From Candidatus Latescibacterota bacterium (GTDB lineage Bacteria; JAAXHH01): 64,000 bases of DNA. This document shows positions 28,496-37,817 of this stretch, one piece after another. Position 1 is the first letter of the stretch, and every line of letters begins with the position of its first letter. Position numbers and translations under genes: made by a program. Below the pieces are notes generated by a model. It worked only from the letters and a program-made list of their open reading frames with translations, did no database searches and was not told the DNA's origin. The stretch lies in NCBI GenBank assembly GCA_012270975.1, contig JAAXHH010000136.1, forward strand, positions 1-64,000. The letters run 5' to 3'.

Positions 28496-29671
28496 ATGGC
28501 CCAGGTCACCCTCAATCGCCTCACCAAGCACTTCGATGACACCCCGGTCGTGAAGGGCATCAGCCTGACGGTGGCCGACGGAGAATTCTTCAGTCTCCTC
28601 GGTCCGAGCGGATGCGGCAAGACGACCATCCTCCGCATGATCGCCGGGTTCACCTTCCCCACCTCAGGCACCGTGCTCTTCGACGGCCAGGACGTCACCC
28701 ACGTGCCCGCCAACCGGCGGAACACCGGGATGGTGTTTCAGAACTACGCCTTATTCCCCCACATGACCGTGTATGAGAACGTGGCTTTCGGCCTGCGGAC
28801 GCGGAAGGTGGCCGGACCGGAGATGACGGATCGCGTCGCCCGGGCCCTCGACCTGGTGGGACTGGCCGGACTGGAAGAGCGTCCCGTGCCCCAGTTGTCC
28901 GGCGGACAGCAGCAGCGGGTCGCCCTCGCCCGGGCCGTGATCATCGAACCCGACCTGCTGCTGCTCGATGAACCGCTGTCCAACCTGGACGCCAAGCTGC
29001 GGGAAGAAACCCGGGACCAGATCCGGGAGCTGCAGACCAAGCTGGGCATCACGGCCATCTATGTCACCCACGACCAGGAGGAAGCGCTGGCCGTTTCCGA
29101 CCGAATCGCGGTGATGGAGGAGGGCGAGTGCCGGCAGCTGGACCGGCCCGACGCGATCTACCGCCGGCCGGCCGACCGGTTCGTGGCCGCCTTCATGGGC
29201 AACATGAACCTCTGGGAAGGCGTGCTGGCGACGGACGGGGAGAGTACGGTGTTCCGGCACGCGAGCGGACTGACTGTCGCCTTGCCCTCATCGATCTCTC
29301 CACCCGCGCCGGCTGATGACGCCGTGCTGGTCGATGACGCTGAGCCGGCCGATGACGCTGAGCCGGCCGATGACGCCGAGCCGGCCGACGGCGCCGAACT
29401 GACAGATGACGCCGCGGCGACGGGCGGTTCCGTTTACCTGGCCCTGCATCCCCAGGCCGTGCGGTTGACCGAAGACGACTCGGAAGGCACGGTGGAAGGC
29501 GTCGTGACCACCCGGCGTTTCAAGGGCGCCACGGTCGAGTTCACCGTCGATGCCGGAGGCGTCACCATCCAGGTCGTCGAAAATGCCGAAAGTCCCATGG
29601 CCGCGTGTCAACCCGGCGATACGGTACGCGTCCGCATCCCCGGCGAACAGGCGATCATCCTGAGGGATTGA
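28496..29671 (+). CDS. ABC transporter ATP-binding protein (FbpC/PotA type) with repeat insertion
   Basis: ATPase of 391 residues. It has Walker [10 protein letters not shown], the [14 protein letters not shown] signature, Walker [15 protein letters not shown] and VTHDQEEAL, and then a TOBE domain. Between the first and second parts of the TOBE region (about residues 265-303) lies an acidic stretch with tandem AEPADD copies, absent from ordinary FbpC/PotA proteins. It drives the fused permease encoded 8 bases downstream. Confidence 0.93.
   Translation: MAQVTLNRLTKHFDDTPVVKGISLTVADGEFFSLLGPSGCGKTTILRMIAGFTFPTSGTVLFDGQDVTHVPANRRNTGMVFQNYALFPHMTVYENVAFGLRTRKVAGPEMTDRVARALDLVGLAGLEERPVPQLSGGQQQRVALARAVIIEPDLLLLDEPLSNLDAKLREETRDQIRELQTKLGITAIYVTHDQEEALAVSDRIAVMEEGECRQLDRPDAIYRRPADRFVAAFMGNMNLWEGVLATDGESTVFRHASGLTVALPSSISPPAPADDAVLVDDAEPADDAEPADDAEPADGAELTDDAAATGGSVYLALHPQAVRLTEDDSEGTVEGVVTTRRFKGATVEFTVDAGGVTIQVVENAESPMAACQPGDTVRVRIPGEQAIILRD
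29336..29407 (+). repeat. 18-base tandem repeats encoding AEPADD copies in the ABC ATPase
   Basis: Three near-identical 18-base units (GACGCTGAGCCGGCCGAT and variants) and a degenerate fourth start at 29336, 29354, 29372 and 29390. The period is a multiple of three, so the frame is kept and the protein gains six residues per copy. The array is likely to vary in copy number between strains (inference). Confidence 0.85.
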
Positions 29672-29679
29672 ACCGGACC

Positions 29680-31374
29680 ATGAACCTGTACGCCGCCCTC
29701 CGGCAACCCCGCGTCCTCGTCTTCATCCCCCTGGGCTTCATCATCCTGGGATACATCGTCTATCCCGCCGCGCTGGTCTTGTGGGAAAGCCTGTTCCGGG
29801 ACGGGCAGTTCGGCTTCGGCAACTACGGGGAGTTCTTCGATCCGGACAACCCGTCCTACATGGAAGGCCTCTTCAACAGCGTCATGGTCTCCGTGGGGAG
29901 CGTGCTGCTTTCGGCCCTTATTGGCGTTCCCCTGGCCCTCATCTTCACCCATTACGAGTTTCCCGGCCGGTCCGTGTTTTCCGCGCTGGCCACGCTGCCC
30001 ATTGTCCTCCCGCCCCTGGTCGGCGTGCTCGCTTTCCTGTTTCTCTACAGCGAAAGCGGTATGATCCCGCGTCTCATCCAAGCGGCCCTGGGACTGGAGC
30101 GGCCGCCCTTTTCGCTGAACGGGGTTTGGGCCGTGCTGCTCGTGCATGGCTACACCATGTACGTATTCTTCTACCTCTTCACCTCGGCGGCGCTCAGGGG
30201 CATCGATCCCGCGGTCATGGAGGCGGCCCGCAACCTGGGCGCGTCGTCCTGGTTCAGCTTCCGGACGGTCACCCTGCCCCTTCTGACGCCCGCCATGGTG
30301 GGGGCGACGCTCCTGGTCTTCATGACGTCCATGAACTCCTTCAGCGCGCCCTTCATCTTCGCGGGTGGGTTCCGCTTTCTCAGCCTCAACATCTACACAT
30401 CCAAGCTGAACGGCGACATGGCCATGGCGGTCACGCAGACCGTGGTCCTCTCCGCCTTTTCCATCGCCTTTCTGTTCTGGATGCGCCGTTACGAGGGTCG
30501 GCGGCAGTACGCCATGAGCACCAAGGGCACGGCGAACGTCCGCCGCGAGATCCGGGGACGCTGGGCGCGGCTGCTCGCGGGCGCCGCCGGGATCGCCATG
30601 GTGATCGTGCTGCTGCTGCCCCACCTGACCATCCTCCTGCTGTCCTTCGTGCAGGACGGCACGTGGACGCACCAGATCCTGCCCCAGGTGTATACATCGG
30701 ACAACTACGGCCGTCTCTTCCAGGATCCCACCTTCTGGGAGCCGATCCGGAACAGTCTGAACATGGCGGTGCTCTCCACGGCGGCCGACGTGGCCATCGG
30801 CGTCACCGCGGCCTACCTGGTGGTCAAGGCCACGTTCCGGGGACGCAAGATGCTCGACGCCCTCGTGATGGTGCCCTGGGCGCTGCCCGGCACGGTAGTG
30901 GCCATCAACCTGATCGTCGCCTTTAGCCAGGGCACGCCCTTCAGCTTCGGCCAGGTGCTGGTGGGTTCCTTCTGGCTGCTGCCCATCGCTTATTTCGTCC
31001 GCCATCTGCCCATCGTGTTCCGGGCGTCCTCGGCGGCCTTCAGGCAGCTGGACGACTCCCTCGAGGAGGCGGCCCGCAATCTGGGCGCGGGGTGGTTCTA
31101 TGCCTTCCGCCGTGTCACCCTGCCCCTCATCGGTCCGGGCGTGCTCGCCGGGACGCTGCTGGCCTTCGTCACCGCCCTGGGCGAATTCGTGGCCTCCATC
31201 CTGCTGTACGTATACGACAACCGGCCCATCGCCATGGAGATCCTGTCCCACCTGCGCCAGTTCAACATCGGCAGCGCCGCGGCCTACGCCGTCCTGCTCC
31301 TGCTCCTCGTGTCCGTCGTGCTGCTGGGCTCCAACTACTTCTCCCGCGGTACGGCGCAGCGGAGCCTGTCGTAG
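29680..31374 (+). CDS. Fused ABC permease, ferric-iron type (FbpB-like)
   Basis: This 564-residue protein has about twelve membrane helices and two EAA loops (DPAVMEAARNLGASSWFSF and QLDDSLEEAARNLGAGWFYA). It is an internally duplicated permease as in FbpB/AfuB. I choose the ATG before NLYAALRQP rather than an earlier in-frame codon inside the ATPase gene. With the preceding binding protein and ATPase it forms one importer. Confidence 0.93.
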   Translation: MNLYAALRQPRVLVFIPLGFIILGYIVYPAALVLWESLFRDGQFGFGNYGEFFDPDNPSYMEGLFNSVMVSVGSVLLSALIGVPLALIFTHYEFPGRSVFSALATLPIVLPPLVGVLAFLFLYSESGMIPRLIQAALGLERPPFSLNGVWAVLLVHGYTMYVFFYLFTSAALRGIDPAVMEAARNLGASSWFSFRTVTLPLLTPAMVGATLLVFMTSMNSFSAPFIFAGGFRFLSLNIYTSKLNGDMAMAVTQTVVLSAFSIAFLFWMRRYEGRRQYAMSTKGTANVRREIRGRWARLLAGAAGIAMVIVLLLPHLTILLLSFVQDGTWTHQILPQVYTSDNYGRLFQDPTFWEPIRNSLNMAVLSTAADVAIGVTAAYLVVKATFRGRKMLDALVMVPWALPGTVVAINLIVAFSQGTPFSFGQVLVGSFWLLPIAYFVRHLPIVFRASSAAFRQLDDSLEEAARNLGAGWFYAFRRVTLPLIGPGVLAGTLLAFVTALGEFVASILLYVYDNRPIAMEILSHLRQFNIGSAAAYAVLLLLLVSVVLLGSNYFSRGTAQRSLS

Positions 31375-31429
31375 ACCCCTGATGCGAACGTCTCCCTTAA
31401 CCCAGACCAAGCGGAGCCCCTGGTAACCC

Positions 31430-32572
31430 GTGTTAAAGCGTTCCGACTATTTCCTCTTCATCTCCGCGTTCGTCATGGACTTCTGCACGGGCATGGTATC
31501 CTTTGCCGTGCCCCTGAGGGCCCTCGACATGGGCGCTTCCGTGGTGGAGCTGGGATTTATCGGCACCGCGGGCTCCCTCAGCTTCACCCTGGCCTGCACG
31601 TTCACCGGTAAACTGGCCGACCGCTTCGACCGGCGCCGGATCCTGGCCATTGCCTCCGGACTGACCGCGCTGGTCTTCGGCATGCTCTTTCTGGCGGTGA
31701 ACTACTGGATGCTCCTCGCCGGCACGGCCCTCGGATGGGGCCTGCTGGCCCTCTTCTGGCCGTCGGTGCAGGCGATGCTGGCCGAGGGCCGCAGCCGGAC
31801 ACAACTTGTCAAGACCCTCGGCACGTTCAACATGTTCTGGACCCTGGGGTTCATGCTGGGCCCGTTGGCGGGGGGCTACCTGTACCTCGCGGGTCCCCAG
31901 GTTCCGTTCGCCACGGGCACCGCCGGCATGGTCCTGCTCACGCTGGCGATCCTCCTTCTGCGTTTCAAGCCCGTCACCATGCGGGAAGCGGATCCGGCAG
32001 AAGAGCCGCGGGAGCACGTGCGCGTGGACACGGCGCGTTTCCGCTGGATCGCCTGGACGGCCAATTTCACGGCATTCTTCATGATCGGCATGCTAAACAA
32101 CCAGTTTCCCAAGCTCGCCGTCGAGCTCCTCATCCGTCCCGACACGCTCGGCATTCTGCTGGCCATCCCCCGGCTCCTGCAGATGGCGGTCTTCCTCGTC
32201 GCGCGGTACACGACGTGGTGGCAGTTCCGGCTCAGGCCCCTCATCATTCCCCAGATCGCCGCCGTGATCGGCATGGTCGTCGTCGCGACGCAGGATGCTA
32301 CCGTGGTGCTGGCCTTCGCCTTTGGAACCGTGGGGTTGCTGGTCGGCGCCGCGTTTTCGGCCAGCCAGTTCTATTCCTTTTTTCAGGAAGAAAGAAAAGG
32401 GGAGAAGGGCGCGCGCAACGAGATGATCGTCGGCATGGGCATGGTATCGGGACCCCTCGTCGGCGGCCTGCTGGCGCAACTCATCGGACTGCGCATGCCC
32501 TACGTGCTGTGCTGCGTCGTGTTGATCGCGGGAATGATCGTCGAATACCGGTGGTACCGGAAGCGAGGGTAG
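31430..32572 (+). CDS. MFS transporter
   Basis: Twelve-helix major facilitator protein of 380 residues. The loop 2-3 signature is GKLADRFDRRRIL (about 61-73), and LPXG-type repeats follow. It begins with GTG after a weak GGAG site. It lies 55 bases behind the ABC permease, so the two transport systems may share a transcript. The substrate is unknown. Confidence 0.85.
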   Translation: MLKRSDYFLFISAFVMDFCTGMVSFAVPLRALDMGASVVELGFIGTAGSLSFTLACTFTGKLADRFDRRRILAIASGLTALVFGMLFLAVNYWMLLAGTALGWGLLALFWPSVQAMLAEGRSRTQLVKTLGTFNMFWTLGFMLGPLAGGYLYLAGPQVPFATGTAGMVLLTLAILLLRFKPVTMREADPAEEPREHVRVDTARFRWIAWTANFTAFFMIGMLNNQFPKLAVELLIRPDTLGILLAIPRLLQMAVFLVARYTTWWQFRLRPLIIPQIAAVIGMVVVATQDATVVLAFAFGTVGLLVGAAFSASQFYSFFQEERKGEKGARNEMIVGMGMVSGPLVGGLLAQLIGLRMPYVLCCVVLIAGMIVEYRWYRKRG

Positions 32573-32698
32573 GGACTGGGGATTGCTCGAACTCGGCAAT
32601 CACGATCCCTTGAAAATAGTTGTCGAGATGTCTACGCTCTTATTCGACTAATGCGATAACAATCCGATTTACCGAAACCACCTGGTGCAGGTGACCTT

Positions 32699-33292
32699 GT
32701 GTCCTATTATCCCATTGATACCCACGCCACGGTTCGCGAATTCGAAGCCGCGGGCATTGAGACCAAGCAGGCGGAAGCCATCGTCAAAGCGATGGCGTGG
32801 AGCCGGAACGACCTGGTCACGAAGACAGATCTCGCAGAATTCGCGAAGAAGGAAGACCTGGCCGGGTTCGCAACGAAGGAAGACCTGGAGGAACTTAAAA
32901 CCCGTCTGGATTCGCTAAGTGCGAAAATGGAGCGGTACGCCACGAAGGCTTATCTGGAAAAGTTCGCAACGAAAGAGGACTTTGAACGATTCGCCACGAA
33001 GGAGGACCTGGAGCGTTTCGCCACGAAGGAAGATCTGGAGGAACTTAAGATCCGTGTGGATTCACTAAGTGCGAAGATGGAGCGGTACGCCACGAAGGAA
33101 GACCTGGAACGATACGCCACAAAGGAGGACTTTGAGCGATGCGCCACGAAGGAAGATCTGGTTGTTTTACGGGCCGAAATGGCCGCGATGAAATCGGACC
33201 TTGAAAAGCAGATCAGCAGCGCCGTCAACAAGATGCTGGTATGTATGATCAGCATGTCCGCGCTGATCGTTGGTATGATGAAATACCTTTGA
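32699..33292 (+). CDS. Coiled-coil membrane-anchored protein with ATKEDLE repeats (DUF1640/CCDC90-like)
   Basis: This 197-residue protein starts with a helical domain and then carries many seven-to-eight-residue repeats of the form FATKEDLE / YATKEDLE (about residues 37-160). They are interrupted twice by an LDSLSAKMERYATK block. A coiled coil (about 160-180) leads into a C-terminal membrane anchor (MLVCMISMSALIVGMMKYL). This layout resembles bacterial DUF1640/CCDC90-like proteins, which are poorly characterised. Start GTG. Copy number of the repeats may vary. Confidence 0.75.
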   Translation: MSYYPIDTHATVREFEAAGIETKQAEAIVKAMAWSRNDLVTKTDLAEFAKKEDLAGFATKEDLEELKTRLDSLSAKMERYATKAYLEKFATKEDFERFATKEDLERFATKEDLEELKIRVDSLSAKMERYATKEDLERYATKEDFERCATKEDLVVLRAEMAAMKSDLEKQISSAVNKMLVCMISMSALIVGMMKYL

Positions 33293-33337
33293 AGGCGACG
33301 AACAGCCAGGGGTTCGTTCGAATCGGAAAAGCGCTAT

Positions 33338-33793
33338 TCAACCCTCCGCCATCTTCTTGACGACAACCAGCGCCTTGGGCCAGGTCTCGTTGAAGTACTC
33401 AACAAAATCGTTAAACGTGTCGGTCTCGACCGTAAGGTGTGTGCCGCCGTCCACGTCCTTCAGCGTGTAGTTTTCAAAGGCCGGTGTCCACGATTTCACC
33501 TCGTCGCTTTCCGTATCTTCCACGCCCTGCCTGATGTAGCCAAGGTGGCGGATGGACATGAACTCGTACGGGCGGTTCTTGTCGATCGCGCTGATCATGC
33601 CGTCGTTATCCTCGGTCAGGAACCGTATCTCGCTGTCTTCGCTCCAGTCGCCCACGTAGTGCGAGCCTTCGGCAAAAACACCCGACCACTTCCTGAACGG
33701 TTCGTCGTCGAACAGGGCGTGCCAAACCTGTTCCCTCGAAGCACCTATGGTGATTGTGTAGGTGAGTTTCTCTGTGGCATGTTGTTCAGACAT
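33338..33793 (-). CDS. SRPBCC/AHSA1-domain protein
   Basis: This 151-residue START/Bet v1-like protein begins TEKLTYTITIGASREQVWHAL and has the FRKWSGVF and LTVETDTFNDF strands of the AHSA1 group. These bind hydrophobic ligands; the role here is unknown. The start is the ATG before SEQHATEKL, with AAAGGAAA seven bases upstream. Confidence 0.85.
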   Translation of the reverse strand: MSEQHATEKLTYTITIGASREQVWHALFDDEPFRKWSGVFAEGSHYVGDWSEDSEIRFLTEDNDGMISAIDKNRPYEFMSIRHLGYIRQGVEDTESDEVKSWTPAFENYTLKDVDGGTHLTVETDTFNDFVEYFNETWPKALVVVKKMAEG

Positions 33794-33890
33794 TGGATTT
33801 CCTTTCTGTGGGATCGCCGGGGACACGGGGATCACCGATCACAACAGGCACCAGCTCCGCCCATCCTGCACCCGAATCCGCGGCGAGGGT

Positions 33891-35369
33891 TCACCCTTCG
33901 GCCACTGCCGCTTGATCAACGATAGCCGGGAGGCGATCCTGTGCTTTTCCCAGCCGCTCGACACAGGTCACTCTTCCCAGGACGGCGATCAGGTGGAACA
34001 GGGACGGTCCAGCCATTTCGCCGGTCAGTGCCACCCGGCAGGGATGTATGAATTGGGCGGCTTTAAGTCTGTGGCGCTCAGATAGACCCCGGATTACACC
34101 CTCCGCCGCTTCCGTATCTAATTCGTCCAGGGCTTCGAACTCGGCGCGAAGCCATCCCAAACGCTCGGTCACGGCTTCCGGCTCCTTCGCCCAATGCTTC
34201 CGCACGGCTTTCGGATTATAGGCGAAATCGTCCGTGAAGAAAAAACGGCCCTGCACCGCGAAATCGGCCAGCGTGCGGCACCGTTCGCGAAGGAGGCCGA
34301 CGACCTCCAACGCATAGTCGTGATCCCCGTCCCTGCCGTTGCCGCCGGCGACCAGGCCCGCTCGGCTCAAGTATGGCTGCGCCAGCGTCCAAAGCTCTTC
34401 ATTCGACCTGGCCATGATATGCTGTCCGTTCAGCCACTCGAATTTCCGCAGGTCGAACACGGTGTCCCGCTTGTGGACCTGATCCAACGAGAAGCGCTCC
34501 ATGATTTCGGCACGGGTGAAGTATTCCTGGTCGTCACCGGTCTGCCATCCCAGAAGCGAGAGAAAGTTGACCACGGCATCGGAAAGGTATCCCGCGTCCC
34601 GGTACTCGGTGACGGACACGGCGCCGTGGCGCTTCGACAGCTTCTTCTTGTCTTCCCCCAGGATGCTGGGCAGGTGGGCGAACTCGGGCACTTCCGCGCC
34701 CAGCGCCCGGAACAGTTGAATATGCTTGGGGGTGTTCGTTACGTGGTCGATGCCGCGGATGACATGGGATATGTTCATGTCCGCATCGTCGACCACCACG
34801 GCCAGATGATAGAGGGGCGTGCCGTTGGATCGGACGATGACGAAATCGTCGATGGTCTCGTTTTCCACCGCGATCTCGCCGAGTATGCGGTCCTGGAAAA
34901 CGGTTCTCCCTTCGGGGATCTTGAGCCGTATGACCGGACGGCGGCCCGCGGCTTCCAGGGCTTCGGCCTCGGAGTCCGAAATATCGGCGTATCGACGGTC
35001 GTTACGCCAGGAACGGCCCTCGGCCAGGGCCTCCTTCCGCGTCGCTTCGAGTTCTTCGGGAAGATAGTAGCAGCGGTAGGCCCTGCCCGCTTCGACCAGG
35101 GCGTCGGCCTGGGACTGGTGACGGTCGACCCGGTGGGACTGGTAAACGACTTCTTCATCCCAGTCCATGCCCAGCCACCGCAACCCGTCGAAAATCACCT
35201 CGACCCATTCCTGGCGGGAACGCTCCGTGTCGGTATCTTCGACGCGCAGCAGGAATGACCCGTGCTCTTTTCGTGCGAAAAGCCAGTTGAAAAGCGCCGT
35301 GTGGGCGACACCGATGTGGAGCAGTCCGGTGGGACTGGGGGCAAAGCGAACGCGGACGGGACGGGACAT
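33891..35369 (-). CDS. gltX: Glutamate-tRNA ligase
   Basis: Class I synthetase of 492 residues that charges tRNA-Glu. The ATP-binding HIGH-type motif is PSPTGLLHIGVAHTALFN (about 11-28) and the KMSKS-type loop is KLSKRHGA. The C-terminal anticodon-binding domain is complete. The order matches bacterial GltX. It follows a small membrane protein gene (35376) whose stop is 6 bases upstream, so they share a transcript. Confidence 0.97.
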   Translation of the reverse strand: MSRPVRVRFAPSPTGLLHIGVAHTALFNWLFARKEHGSFLLRVEDTDTERSRQEWVEVIFDGLRWLGMDWDEEVVYQSHRVDRHQSQADALVEAGRAYRCYYLPEELEATRKEALAEGRSWRNDRRYADISDSEAEALEAAGRRPVIRLKIPEGRTVFQDRILGEIAVENETIDDFVIVRSNGTPLYHLAVVVDDADMNISHVIRGIDHVTNTPKHIQLFRALGAEVPEFAHLPSILGEDKKKLSKRHGAVSVTEYRDAGYLSDAVVNFLSLLGWQTGDDQEYFTRAEIMERFSLDQVHKRDTVFDLRKFEWLNGQHIMARSNEELWTLAQPYLSRAGLVAGGNGRDGDHDYALEVVGLLRERCRTLADFAVQGRFFFTDDFAYNPKAVRKHWAKEPEAVTERLGWLRAEFEALDELDTEAAEGVIRGLSERHRLKAAQFIHPCRVALTGEMAGPSLFHLIAVLGRVTCVERLGKAQDRLPAIVDQAAVAEG

Positions 35370-35375
35370 GGATCG

Positions 35376-35816
35376 TCAGGATGCCTGGGAGTCTGGGCCG
35401 GCAGGGTCTGTTGACGGGGTCGAAGTATCGGTGGCGGGAGGCGTGGCGTCCGCTGGTGCATCCGCCGGCGCGGGTATGACGGAAGGTATGGTCTCCAGGG
35501 TCATGGTCACACCGCCCATCGCGCCGGCCAGCAGATTGTACAGCCAGGTGCCCAGCGAGACCACCAGGGCGCCGAGCACGGCGTACAGGATGGTCAGCAC
35601 GATCCAGGCAACGACCGCGATCAGGCCCGTGGCCCCCACGATATAACCCATCTCGTCGGGCATGCCTTCGGACATCCCCATCATACCCATGAAACTCGCC
35701 ATCATCGTGATCGCCACGGCGTAAAGCGCTCCGATAACGAACCCCACGGCGCCGGCGATGAGAAAGGTAATCTTGCACGCGGACCATGGGTCGATACGCT
35801 TCAGCTGGTACCTCAT
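35376..35816 (-). CDS. Small membrane protein with DUF3566-like features
   Basis: This 146-residue protein opens RYQLKRIDPWSACKI and has membrane segments at about 15-42 and 62-108. Its tail is disordered and rich in Ala, Pro, Thr and Asp. The N-terminal RIDPWSACK segment followed by two helices resembles DUF3566 proteins, usually found near gyrA. The start ATG is before RYQLKRI. No function can be assigned. It lies 6 bases upstream of gltX. Confidence 0.6.
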   Translation of the reverse strand: MRYQLKRIDPWSACKITFLIAGAVGFVIGALYAVAITMMASFMGMMGMSEGMPDEMGYIVGATGLIAVVAWIVLTILYAVLGALVVSLGTWLYNLLAGAMGGVTMTLETIPSVIPAPADAPADATPPATDTSTPSTDPAGPDSQAS

Positions 35817-35919
35817 AAATGATGCTCCCGGTGGCATACGTGGAAGGGGCTCCCGGTTCGGCCCGGAACCCGGCGTCGGCCGTCATTCGGCCGATGAAGA
35901 ACAGCGAATTGACTACGAA

Positions 35920-36007
35920 CGGAGAGGGAGGGATTCGAACCCTCGGTAGGTTTTTGACCCACAATCGCTTAGCAGGCGATCCGATTCAGCCACTCTCGCA
36001 CCTCTCC
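35920..36007 (-). tRNA. tRNA-Ser (anticodon GCT)
   Basis: Read on the minus strand, the 7-bp acceptor GGAGAGG/CCTCTCC, a CCTGCTAAG anticodon arm with GCT, a long variable arm and the GGTTCGAATCC T-arm form a class II tRNA of 88 bases. The discriminator base is G, as in serine tRNAs. CCA is not encoded. Confidence 0.95.
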
Positions 36008-36030
36008 CAAGAGATTTCCGCACCGCTGGA

Positions 36031-36117
36031 CGGTGGGGGTGGGATTCGAACCCACGGTACCCGCAAAGGTACAACGGTTTTCAAGACCGTCTCTTTCGGC
36101 CACTCAGACACCCCACC
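36031..36117 (-). tRNA. tRNA-Ser (anticodon TGA)
   Basis: On the minus strand the acceptor is GGTGGGG/CCCCACC and the anticodon loop is CTTGAAA (TGA). The long variable arm and GGTTCGAATCC T-loop mark a class II tRNA of 87 bases, with discriminator G. It lies 23 bases upstream of the other serine tRNA, so the two are probably one transcript. Confidence 0.95.
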
Positions 36118-36403
36118 TGACAGGCGGCAATATAGGCTTATGAAACGACATGTGTCAAACTAAAACGGTGGTCAGCATCGCCTGTCGGCGGACCTGGAAG
36201 TACGACCGCGGCCCCTTGGAGCGCTTGATCTGATTTAAAGGTCTCTTTAGTTTACATTTTTAACCATTAACACAACTGAAAGTCCTTTTCTGCGGCGCAT
36301 CGATTGCGAAACTCCGGGCGGAACCGCACCTGGCCTGGATTCGGAATCGACGCGGGATGTCCACAGTGAACGTGAAAAACGCCTGTGACTGGAGACGAGT
36401 TCC

Positions 36404-37750
36404 ATGAAAAAGCGAATCTGGCGATTCACCTGTTACGTACTGTTTTCCCTGTTCATAGGTACGTACCCGGCTTCCCACTACGCATCGCCAAGTGATTCAA
36501 CGAACAAGGACGACCTTATCCCTGCGGACGGAACGAAATCTGCGGATGCCGCGCCGGGCGATGAAGACTGTTACGCGGAGATCGCGTCCATCGACTTCGG
36601 GGACTCGAGCGGGAAGCTTGAAAACAACCGGTTTCGCCATGTCTTCCAGTACATCGATGCGTATCCCTACTATCGTCGGGTCAGCAACGTGTATGTGGGC
36701 ATCGAGACGGACAGGTACTTTCCGAAGTCGACCAGGCCGAACCGAAACTACTGGAGAATAGTGGACGGCAGAAAGGGCGTCGGCGCCGAGGGACACTACT
36801 CTCTGATCCAGGACTTCCGCGGTGAAGCGAACGTCCTGGGCGTCGCCGTCGGTATCAATGTGTCCGAAGAGTTTGCGTTTTTCTTTTACGACCGGGACAG
36901 CGATACGAACGCCAGTCACTATGCGCAGGGCGCGAGGGAGGGCCTGCTCGACGTGATGACGACCGTTGGGAACGAAGCGGTATTCATTGATGTGGTAAAA
37001 GCGTCGAGCTGGCGCATCGGCTCCAATACGAAGCTCCGAGCGTGGAGTTCGCGCTTCCTGGATTCGGACGGCGACTGGAACGAAGGGATTTACTCGAACA
37101 AGTTGTTCAGGACGGTGTACTTCATCAATAGCCAGGTGACCGTTGCGGGCGTCGAGCGTGAAGTGAACAAGATCTGCAGGCTTGCCTGGTCTCCCGTGGC
37201 CGTGACGAATTCAGACAAACTGGTACCGGCCATCGAGGCGGAACTGGCACGACGGGCGGACCGGATACACGCGTTGCGGATCGTTGAAAACGAAGTGCCG
37301 GCATCGCGTGCGGAATGGAGGTCCGCTTTCAACAGCTTACGACCCGAGACGTTCATTCATGTGCTGACGGTCCCGAGGAGTCATTCCGGTGACTTCGGCG
37401 TGCGCACTGAAGTCGGTGAAATCGCGATCAACTTTACGCGTGATCCTTACAGCGACCAGATCCACTACTACCCTGAAAAGGTGTGGAGGTCGGACGGAGC
37501 ACAGCACAACTCCGGATTGTATCACTTCGACATTCAGGGACGTCTGTCCGTCGACGGACGGAACTTGGGATGGATCATCGACGCCAGGATCGGTACCTAC
37601 TGGCGGTGCTGCGACGAGAACACCTACAATCTGAAGCACCAGAAGTTCGGGATGCAGTGGAGGAATGTCGACAGGGATGACTACCGAATGCGATGCGGGT
37701 CCAAGGAATGCGAGGTGTTCATCAGGAAGGGGATCCTGTGGTTACGCTGA
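36404..37750 (+). CDS. Exported protein of unknown family
   Basis: This 448-residue protein has a basic start and hydrophobic core (residues 1-22), a likely signal peptide or membrane anchor. It is mostly beta-strand, with many aromatic residues and six cysteines (for example GTYWRCCDENTY, MRCGSKECEVF near the end), and it contains no catalytic motif I know. GC content is a little lower than its neighbours and the region upstream is AT-rich, which would fit acquisition. The function is unknown. Confidence 0.65.
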   Translation: MKKRIWRFTCYVLFSLFIGTYPASHYASPSDSTNKDDLIPADGTKSADAAPGDEDCYAEIASIDFGDSSGKLENNRFRHVFQYIDAYPYYRRVSNVYVGIETDRYFPKSTRPNRNYWRIVDGRKGVGAEGHYSLIQDFRGEANVLGVAVGINVSEEFAFFFYDRDSDTNASHYAQGAREGLLDVMTTVGNEAVFIDVVKASSWRIGSNTKLRAWSSRFLDSDGDWNEGIYSNKLFRTVYFINSQVTVAGVEREVNKICRLAWSPVAVTNSDKLVPAIEAELARRADRIHALRIVENEVPASRAEWRSAFNSLRPETFIHVLTVPRSHSGDFGVRTEVGEIAINFTRDPYSDQIHYYPEKVWRSDGAQHNSGLYHFDIQGRLSVDGRNLGWIIDARIGTYWRCCDENTYNLKHQKFGMQWRNVDRDDYRMRCGSKECEVFIRKGILWLR

Positions 37751-37817
37751 GATCTCCATTGTGAATCCTCCTGTCAATCCATTTTGCTGACTTCTGATAG
37801 AAGCTGGTTTCTATACC

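Noticed and set aside
32581-32601. Hairpin GATTGC/GCAATC after the MFS gene
   Set aside because: Six pairs with a 9-base loop and no T-run, so not called a terminator.
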